DNA of 5,083 nucleotides from Caldisericota bacterium (GTDB lineage: Bacteria > CG03 > B21-G15): the NCBI GenBank assembly GCA_003650255.1, contig QMOP01000108.1, positions 1 through 5,083 on the forward strand, in the 5' to 3' direction. The notes under the pieces were generated by a model, which did no database searches, was not told the DNA's origin, and worked only from the letters and a program-made list of their open reading frames with translations. The translations under genes and the position numbers were made by a program. Below, piece after piece: positions 1 through 4,053 of this stretch. Position 1 is the stretch's first letter, and each line of letters opens with the position of its first letter.

Positions 1-6
1 CAACAA

Positions 7-46
7 GTCCTCGCTCGTAAAGCCTCCTCGGGAAAAACCACCTTCC
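7..46 (+). repeat. 40-bp G+C-rich repeat unit (copy W) next to heptamer array
   Basis: This 40-bp block is repeated twice, inverted, later in the window. It matches the reverse complement of 2185-2224 at 35 of 40 positions and that of 2100-2139 at 33 of 40, by hand alignment without gaps. Recognisable cores are GTCCTCG at its start and GGAAAAACCAC near its end. It directly abuts the heptamer array at 47, as the copy at 2100-2139 abuts its own array. The element may extend to the left beyond the window. It is much richer in G+C than the flanking genes. No coding function is seen. Confidence 0.75.
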
Positions 47-105
47 ATTCGCCATTTGCCATTTGCTATTTACTATTCGCTATTCGCCATTTGCCATTCG
101 CTATT
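47..105 (+). repeat. Heptamer tandem array, ATTYRCY, 8 units
   Basis: Eight in-phase heptamers run from 47 to 102 (ATTCGCC, ATTTGCC, ATTTGCT, ATTTACT, ATTCGCT, ATTCGCC, ATTTGCC, ATTCGCT), followed by a partial ATT. Variation is limited to transitions at three positions of the unit. Read in this orientation the repeat cannot form a stop codon in any frame, so it gives long spurious reading frames encoding SPFAIRY-like heptapeptides. One such frame, from a TTG at 63, runs into the peptidase gene but is judged not to be its real start. The heptamer design recalls the STRR heptanucleotide repeats of cyanobacteria, though the sequence differs. Confidence 0.9.
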
Positions 106-150
106 GGGTAAAATCTCAGGCACCATTTTCGCCACAGAGCCTAGAAAATC

Positions 151-180
151 TTGACAAAATATTTCTTTGTATGGTAAACT
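151..180 (+). promoter_or_regulatory. Sigma-70-type promoter of the M23-bactofilin operon
   Basis: There is a perfect -35 TTGACA at 151-156, an 18-bp spacer, and a TG-extended -10 (TG at 172-173, then TAAACT at 175-180). The expected start of transcription, about 7 bases after the -10, falls at 187-188, right at the ATG at 189. The mRNA would therefore be leaderless or have only one or two bases of leader. No Shine-Dalgarno sequence precedes that ATG. The promoter lies 45 bp beyond the heptamer array, so the array is outside the core promoter. Confidence 0.6.
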
Positions 181-188
181 TATATAGG

Positions 189-1094
189 ATGAAAAAAAGA
201 ATTATAAAAAGAAAGGAAAATTTTACAGTAGTTATAGTTCCTTCTTCAAAAGCAAGACCAATTCATTTCTCTATTTCAAAAGGTGTTTTAGTTTTTTTTA
301 TCCTTTTATTTTTCTCAGTTGTTTCTGTTTCTATTTATTTTATTACAAGAAGAGTTGTATTTAAAGAAGTATTGAGGGCAAATAAAATACTGAAGGAAAA
401 AACTCATTATTTTGCAAAAAAGGTTGATGAGAGTCTTGAACTTGTTAAAAAAATTCATGGACTAAACACAGAGTTGAGAGGGCTCCTTGCATTGAAAGAA
501 AGAAGAAGGGTTCTTGAATATTCTGGTATGGGAGGTCCTTCCAGGCTTGAAGATTTAAATATTTCAAAATTTCTTTTTTCAGATTCAACTAAACTTGTTG
601 ACATGAATGTGAATGAACTTAAAAGGGAGGCATGGGTTGAGTTTCAGGATTATAGAGACATAGTGAAATATCTTGCCAAGCAGCGAGAAATTGCTGCACA
701 TACTCCTTCAATCTGGCCTGTATTTGGAAGAATTACATCAGGTTTTGGCTGGAGAGTAAATCCACTTCTTAAAAGAAGTGAATTTCATTCTGCTCTTGAT
801 ATTGCAAATTTAAAGGGAACTCCTGTAAGAGCAACTGCTGATGGAAGGGTTGTTATGGCTGGATGGGCTGGAAGGCTTGGAAAGACAGTTGTGATTGATC
901 ATGGAAATGGATATACAACCTACTATGGACACTGTGATGAGGTTTTTGTAAAGCAAGGGGAAAAGGTTATAAAGGGGCAGATTATAGCAACTGTTGGAGC
1001 GACAGGACTTGCAACAGGTCCCCATGTTCACTATGAGGTTAGAAGATATGGAAAGCCATTAAATCCGAAGTATTTTCTTGAAAGGAGATTTTGA
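189..1094 (+). CDS. M23 family metallopeptidase, membrane-anchored (peptidoglycan endopeptidase)
   Basis: This 301-residue protein is a LytM-type M23 zinc endopeptidase that should cut peptide cross-links in peptidoglycan from the outer face of the inner membrane. It has a basic cytoplasmic N-terminus (residues 1-32, with the FTVVIVPSS stretch common in this type), one membrane helix (about 33-52), a helical, probably coiled linker (about 55-170) and a C-terminal M23 domain (about 175-298). All active-site elements are visible: H200 and D204 (HxxxD), H247 (YGH), and H279 and H281 (HxH). It is therefore expected to be active. ATG 189 was chosen because the promoter places the RNA start there; ATG 171 overlaps the promoter, and TTG 63 lies in the heptamer array. 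It overlaps the bactofilin gene by one base (TGATG). M23 peptidases and bactofilins work together in cell-shape control in several bacteria, such as Helicobacter pylori (CcmA with Csd proteins). Confidence 0.9.
   Translation: MKKRIIKRKENFTVVIVPSSKARPIHFSISKGVLVFFILLFFSVVSVSIYFITRRVVFKEVLRANKILKEKTHYFAKKVDESLELVKKIHGLNTELRGLLALKERRRVLEYSGMGGPSRLEDLNISKFLFSDSTKLVDMNVNELKREAWVEFQDYRDIVKYLAKQREIAAHTPSIWPVFGRITSGFGWRVNPLLKRSEFHSALDIANLKGTPVRATADGRVVMAGWAGRLGKTVVIDHGNGYTTYYGHCDEVFVKQGEKVIKGQIIATVGATGLATGPHVHYEVRRYGKPLNPKYFLERRF
1081..1088 (+). promoter_or_regulatory. Shine-Dalgarno site of the bactofilin gene
   Basis: AAAGGAGA lies within the last codons of the peptidase gene, six bases from its AGGAG core to ATG 1094. 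It is too close to serve the in-frame TTG at 1091, so it decides for the ATG start. It is the only strong Shine-Dalgarno sequence I see before a gene in this window, and it belongs to the only operon-internal gene. Confidence 0.75.
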
Positions 1095-1486
1095 TGTTTG
1101 GAAAAAAGAAAGAGGAGAAAAAGATTGGAAAAATTGAGACAATTATTGGGCCTGATTCTGAAGTTAAGGGAACAGTTTTTTCAAAAGGTTCAATAAGGGT
1201 TGATGGAATTGTTGATGGTGGAATTGTTCAGGCAGATTCTGTTATTATAGGAGAGACAGGAATTGTTAATGGAGATATAAATGCGCAGACAGTTGTTGTT
1301 GCAGGAAGAATTGAGGGAAATGTTAATTCTGCTATCTCAATTGAACTTCTTGAAGATGCTGAGTTAAAGGGAGATATAAAGACACAGCAACTTTCAATCC
1401 ATGAAGGTGCATTCTTTCAGGGAAACTGTACAATGGTAAGAAAAGAAGTGCCGGAAGTAAAGGAAAAAGAGGAAGAGGTATCTTAG
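1094..1486 (+). CDS. Bactofilin (polymer-forming cytoskeletal protein)
   Basis: This 130-residue bactofilin (DUF583 family) polymerises without nucleotide into membrane-associated filaments that position envelope enzymes. A short basic N-terminal tail (MFGKKKEEKK) is followed by the right-handed beta-helix core at about residues 12-114. The core shows the regular hydrophobic/Gly spacing of the family, for example IRVDGIVDG (34-42), VNGDI (58-62), AGRIEGNV (70-77) and LKGDI (91-95). A charged Glu/Lys-rich C-terminal tail follows (118-129). The length is normal for the family. It is translationally coupled to the upstream M23 peptidase by a one-base stop/start overlap, which suggests that the filament scaffolds this peptidase. 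Its stop codon overlaps that of the convergent lipoprotein gene by four bases, with no terminator between them. Confidence 0.93.
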   Translation: MFGKKKEEKKIGKIETIIGPDSEVKGTVFSKGSIRVDGIVDGGIVQADSVIIGETGIVNGDINAQTVVVAGRIEGNVNSAISIELLEDAELKGDIKTQQLSIHEGAFFQGNCTMVRKEVPEVKEKEEEVS

Positions 1487-2319
1487 AATCTTTCTTCAAG
1501 TTTAACAATTACTTCTGCAATTTTTTCTTTTACTTCTTCATTTTTAACAATTTTATAAGAATCTTTTAAGAATTTAATTGCTTCTTTTCCTCCTATTTCA
1601 GCAACAGACTCAACTGCTCTTTTTCTTATCTCTATTTCCTCATTTTCATCCTCTACAATTGAAAGTAGCGGTAATATGTTTCTTTTATCTTTAAGGTATC
1701 CAAGAATATCAACAAGCCAGTATTTGTAGTTAAAATTTTTGCTTAAATAAAGTGCCTCTATCACAAAAGGAGAAGCAATCTTTCCAAACTCCAATATTTC
1801 TGCTGATTGTTTCATAGTTGCTATTCCAAAACTTTCTAAGTTCTTATACTTGAAACTTAAATCTTCAACCTCTTTAAGAATTGCTTTTATTTTAACCTTT
1901 ATTTCAGGTTTTACAATTTCAATCTCCTTTTTATAGTCAAAACTTTTTTTAATTTCTGGCATACATCCAGAGATGTAAATAAGCACAATAAAAGAGCAAA
2001 TAGCGAATGGTAAATGGCGAATAGCAAATAGTAAATAGCGAATGGCGAATAGCGAATGGCAAATAGTAAATAACGAATGGCGAATGGTGAATAGCAAATG
2101 GTAAGTGGTTTTTCCTGAGGGAGCTTTACGTCCGAGGACGAACACAGTGCGACAGTCTGATAGAGTGACAGAGCGACAGTATAAGGAAGGCGATTTTTCC
2201 CGAAGGGGCTTTGCGAGCGAGGACATGGTGCATTCCACACAAGCGATGAGAGTGAGCCACATACGCGAACGTCCCCTGAGTGGAAAACCGTCCTTTCTTA
2301 TTTTTCTTGATTTTCTCAT
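1483..2319 (-). CDS. HEAT-repeat-like lipoprotein with repeat element inserted in its signal peptide
   Basis: The frame encodes 278 residues from ATG 2319. The protein proper is the last 160: a lipobox (ISGC, acylated Cys codon at 1963-1965), a charged helical stretch, then paired helices resembling two or three HEAT-type repeats (about 1480-1790, with segments such as LVDILGYLKDKRNILPLL and AVESVAEIGGKEAIKFL). It would be a small membrane lipoprotein with a protein-binding role; the partner is unknown. The first nine residues, MRKSRKIRK, look like a signal-peptide n-region, and FIVLIYISGC looks like the h-region plus lipobox. They are separated by about 99 residues encoded by the composite repeat (about 1996-2292). 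Removing these would restore a normal 20-residue lipoprotein signal sequence. ATG 2319 is chosen because TATAAT lies six bases upstream on this strand. The gene may be a damaged pseudogene, phase-variable, or translated from an internal start such as ATG at 1962. Body confident; start and function uncertain. Confidence 0.6.
   Translation of the reverse strand: MRKSRKIRKDGFPLRGRSRMWLTLIACVECTMSSLAKPLREKSPSLYCRSVTLSDCRTVFVLGRKAPSGKTTYHLLFTIRHSLFTICHSLFAIRYLLFAIRHLPFAICSFIVLIYISGCMPEIKKSFDYKKEIEIVKPEIKVKIKAILKEVEDLSFKYKNLESFGIATMKQSAEILEFGKIASPFVIEALYLSKNFNYKYWLVDILGYLKDKRNILPLLSIVEDENEEIEIRKRAVESVAEIGGKEAIKFLKDSYKIVKNEEVKEKIAEVIVKLEERF
1995..2099 (-). repeat. Heptamer tandem array, ATTYRCY, 15 units
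   Basis: Fifteen uninterrupted heptamers are present (RGYRAAT on the plus strand: AGCAAAT, AGCGAAT, GGTAAAT, GGCGAAT and so on); a degenerate sixteenth is GGTAAGT at 2100-2106. The units differ almost only by transitions at three positions; AACGAAT at 2072-2078 is the one unit that also departs at the second. This is the same repeat as 47-105 in the opposite orientation. On the minus strand it has no stops in any frame and encodes the SPFAIRY/SLFAIRY-like part of the split lipoprotein frame. Its distal end directly joins the codons for the hydrophobic signal segment and lipobox. Confidence 0.92.
2100..2293 (-). mobile_element. G+C-rich composite repeat element attached to the heptamer array (MITE-like, class unknown)
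   Basis: The element contains two direct copies of a 40-bp unit (2100-2139 and 2185-2224), each matching the reverse complement of 7-46. Between them is an octamer array (2144-2183). The outer part (2225-2293) ends in a partial inverted counterpart of the unit, sharing the GGAAAACC core at 2282-2289. The unit at 2185-2224 is 24/40 G+C, well above the neighbouring genes. The element and its array lie between what look like two halves of one signal peptide, so I infer it was inserted. I see no transposase, no convincing terminal inverted repeats and no clear target-site duplication; the mechanism is unknown. It could be a non-autonomous transposed sequence or a repeat-mediated expansion. Confidence 0.5.
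2144..2183 (+). repeat. Octamer tandem repeat, 5 units
   Basis: Five in-phase degenerate octamers are present: ACAGTGCG, ACAGTCTG, ATAGAGTG, ACAGAGCG and ACAGTATA. The period changes from seven bases in the neighbouring array to eight here. The block exactly fills the gap between the two 40-bp units. No such block is seen at the first copy of the element (1-105), at least within the window. Confidence 0.7.
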
Positions 2320-2325
2320 TTTTTT

Positions 2326-2338
2326 ATTATAATATAAT
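2326..2338. promoter_or_regulatory. Shared divergent promoter: lipoprotein (-) and SurA-like gene (+)
   Basis: The two start codons are only 24 bp apart (2319 minus, 2344 plus). The perfect palindrome ATTATAAT at 2326-2333 supplies TATAAT to the minus strand (2326-2331) and to the plus strand (2328-2333). A second plus TATAAT follows at 2333-2338. The minus -10 ends six bases before its ATG. The plus boxes end five or ten bases before theirs, with a weak -35 TTGATT at 2307-2312. Neither gene has a Shine-Dalgarno sequence, so leaderless or nearly leaderless transcripts are predicted in both directions. The minus strand also has an extended -10 alternative, TGGTATTAT, at 2334-2342. Confidence 0.6.
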
Positions 2339-2343
2339 ACCAA

Positions 2344-3036
2344 ATGTTTTATCAACTTAAAAGAAGTGCAAGGGAGTTATTACTTTTAATAGCATTTATC
2401 TTTATTGGTGGGATATTTTTGTGGAACTATTCAACGAAAGTATCCCTTGATACAGTTTTGGTTGTTAATGGTAGAAAGGTTCCTTATGAAGATTATCAGA
2501 GGATTCTTATAAGAGAATTGGAAAGAGCAAGGGAGAATAAAGAAAAGGAACTTACAGAAAAGGAAAAAAATATTATAAAGAGAAATATTCTTTCTTCACT
2601 TGTTCAGGAGCAACTTCTTCTTGAAGAGGCGGATAAACTTGGAATAGATGTAAGTGATGAGATAGTTGCAAATACGATTGCCTCTTTTCCGCAGTTTCAG
2701 AGGGATGGAAAGTTTGATATTCGTTTATACTACGATTTTTTAAGATACTATTACAGGACAACTCCTGAAGAGTTTGAGAAGGAAATAAAAAACAGTATAA
2801 AAACAAGGATGATTAGAAGAATACTTTTTCAATCAGTTAAGGTTACAGATGAAGAATTGAAAAGGGAGTTTGAAAGAAGATATCCCGATAAAAGTTTTGA
2901 AGGAGAAAAAGAAAAATTTAAAAAAGAATTGTTGAATGAAAGAATGAATATGCTTTATTATGAATGGATGAATGAACAGTTTCAGAGGGCAAAGATTATA
3001 AACAATCTTCCAAGGATAGAAAAAATCTCAGGTTAA
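2344..3036 (+). CDS. Membrane-anchored SurA_N/PpiD-like chaperone-domain protein lacking PPIase domain
   Basis: This 230-residue protein has a short basic cytoplasmic start, one membrane helix (about residues 11-28), and then a helical domain of the SurA N-terminal type facing the periplasm. Typical family features are VNGRKVPYEDY (41-51), the helix LVQEQLLLEEADKLGIDVSD (86-105), FPQFQRDGKFD (115-125) and VTDEELKREF (167-176). In SurA, PrsA and PpiD a parvulin prolyl isomerase domain follows the last motif. Here the chain goes almost directly to the closing helix (about 186-217) and stops, so only the substrate-binding chaperone part is present. It probably assists folding of exported proteins at the inner membrane. 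The start is fixed by the adjoining -10 box, and no Shine-Dalgarno sequence is present. Its stop overlaps the convergent radical SAM gene by nine bases. Family confident; client proteins unknown. Confidence 0.85.
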   Translation: MFYQLKRSARELLLLIAFIFIGGIFLWNYSTKVSLDTVLVVNGRKVPYEDYQRILIRELERARENKEKELTEKEKNIIKRNILSSLVQEQLLLEEADKLGIDVSDEIVANTIASFPQFQRDGKFDIRLYYDFLRYYYRTTPEEFEKEIKNSIKTRMIRRILFQSVKVTDEELKREFERRYPDKSFEGEKEKFKKELLNERMNMLYYEWMNEQFQRAKIINNLPRIEKISG

Positions 3037-4017
3037 AAAGTTTACTTCCTCTCCGCAATTTTTACAGATATTTCCAGAAAGATTTTCAATTTTTACATTA
3101 TATCCTCTTCTTCTTACAAGAACTGCTTTGCAATTTGGACAGTATGAGTTTGAATATTCTTCCTCCCATACATTTCCAAGGTAGACAAATTTCAGTTTCT
3201 TTATAGCAATATCTCTTAATCTGTAAAGGGTTTTGAGTGGAGTTGGTTCTCTGTTAAATTTATATGCAGGATAATATCTTGAAAGATGCAGAGGAACATC
3301 CGGGCTTAATGACCATATCCAATCAACTAAATCTTTAAATTCATCTTCATTATCGTTAAGTTTTGGAATGACAAGAAGTGTTATTTCAATATGTTTTTTC
3401 TTTTTAAAAAGTGTCTCAATTGTTCTTAAAACAGGGCCAATTTTTGAAAAGCAGTATTTTTTATAAAAATCATTATTGAATGACTTTAAATCAACATTTG
3501 CTCCGTCAATATAAGGAATGAGATTGTGTAGAGGTGCTTCATTTATGTAGCCATTTGTAACAAGAATATTTTTCATCCCCTCATCATTAAATTTTTTGCT
3601 ACAGTCAAGAACAAACTCATAATTTATCAATGGCTCATTGTATGTGTATGAAATTCCAATAGAGTTATATCTTTTAGAAAAACTTATCAGTTCCTCAATC
3701 TTTACACTTCTTACTGGAACCCGTTCATCTGCCTGAGATATTTCAAAATTCTGACACCATGGACAGAAAAAATTACATCCAAAAGTTCCAACAGATAAAA
3801 TTTCTCTCCCAGGATAAAAATGGTAAAGTGGTTTTTTCTCTATAGGATCAAGGGAGATTGATGTAAACTTTCCATAAGTAAGTGAGAAAAGTTTTCCATC
3901 AATATTTTTTCTAGTTCTACATCTTCCTGTTTTTCCTTCTTCTATAACACATTCATGAGGGCATAGAAAACATTTAACCTTTTTATCTTTGTAAACTTCC
4001 CAGTAAAGTGCTTCCAT
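3028..4017 (-). CDS. amrS: AmmeMemoRadiSam system radical SAM enzyme
   Basis: This 329-residue radical SAM enzyme resembles the AmmeMemoRadiSam family, related to pyruvate-formate-lyase-activating-type proteins. The [4Fe-4S] motif CxxxCxxC is at C81, C85 and C88 (GCNFFCPWCQN). Before it lies the family's N-terminal cysteine cluster (C16, C19, C23, C33, as in CFLCPHEC). Other family marks are DPIEKKPLYHFYPG (57-70), GISYTYNEP (121-129) and DLKSF (176-180). A C-terminal zinc-ribbon-like tail carries C293, C296, C318 and C321. In this system the enzyme usually occurs with an AMMECR1 protein and a Memo protein, which suggests a shared unknown modification; neither partner gene is in this window. 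ATG 4017 is supported by an extended -10 (TGGTATAAT) ending seven bases upstream, without a Shine-Dalgarno sequence. It is tail-to-tail with the SurA-like gene and divergent from the glycosyltransferase. The substrate is unknown. Confidence 0.9.
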   Translation of the reverse strand: MEALYWEVYKDKKVKCFLCPHECVIEEGKTGRCRTRKNIDGKLFSLTYGKFTSISLDPIEKKPLYHFYPGREILSVGTFGCNFFCPWCQNFEISQADERVPVRSVKIEELISFSKRYNSIGISYTYNEPLINYEFVLDCSKKFNDEGMKNILVTNGYINEAPLHNLIPYIDGANVDLKSFNNDFYKKYCFSKIGPVLRTIETLFKKKKHIEITLLVIPKLNDNEDEFKDLVDWIWSLSPDVPLHLSRYYPAYKFNREPTPLKTLYRLRDIAIKKLKFVYLGNVWEEEYSNSYCPNCKAVLVRRRGYNVKIENLSGNICKNCGEEVNFLT

Positions 4018-4024
4018 GTTTTTT

Positions 4025-4047
4025 ATTATACCAAATTTTGGTAATAT
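4025..4047. promoter_or_regulatory. Shared divergent promoter with palindrome: radical SAM gene (-) and glycosyltransferase (+)
   Basis: The start codons at 4017 (minus) and 4054 (plus) are 36 bp apart. A perfect inverted repeat, TACCAAA-T-TTTGGTA (4029-4043), makes a TG-extended -10 on each strand: TGGTATAAT on the minus strand (TATAAT at 4025-4030) and TGGTAATAT on the plus strand (TAATAT at 4042-4047). These boxes end seven and six bases before their ATGs, predicting leaderless transcripts. No convincing -35 is visible for either, as expected for extended -10 promoters. Two polymerases could not bind at once. A repressor dimer binding the palindrome is a possible alternative reading. Confidence 0.65.
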
Positions 4048-4053
4048 TAAAGA

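Noticed and set aside
63..188. An extension of the peptidase frame from a TTG at 63 through the heptamer array.
   Set aside because: It begins inside the repeat, has no Shine-Dalgarno sequence, and the promoter at 151-180 lies within it. The repeat is stop-free by composition, so an open frame there means little.
810..1031. Minus-strand open frame of 73 codons inside the peptidase gene.
   Set aside because: It lies opposite the conserved M23 catalytic domain, and its Ser/Asn/Cys-rich product resembles no protein; it is a shadow frame.
1091..1093. TTG as an alternative start of the bactofilin gene.
   Set aside because: The AAAGGAGA site is too close to it, while ATG 1094 has normal spacing and the common stop/start overlap.
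1995..2224. A CRISPR array.
   Set aside because: The repeats have 7- and 8-base periods without spacers, and the 40-bp units are only two and separated by tandem repeats; no cas gene is present.
2189..2293. Terminal inverted repeats of a transposon, from similarity of 2189-2208 to the reverse complement of 2273-2293.
   Set aside because: The match needs gaps, does not mark both ends of the whole element, and no target-site duplication could be found; kept only as a partial inverted unit.
1911..2332. Other open frames across the repeat element: minus strand 1911-2240 and plus strand 2105-2332.
   Set aside because: Their products are made of repeat-encoded peptide or element sequence and lack domains or ribosome binding sites; the array itself has no stops on the minus strand.
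2573..2806. Minus-strand open frame of 77 codons inside the SurA-like gene.
   Set aside because: It is opposite a well-supported coding region, and no domain or promoter is visible.
3028..4017. Pyruvate-formate-lyase-activating enzyme as the identity of the radical SAM protein.
   Set aside because: The N-terminal CFLCPHEC cluster, DPIEKKPLYHFYPG and GISYTYNEP fit the AmmeMemoRadiSam branch better, and no glycyl radical enzyme is nearby.
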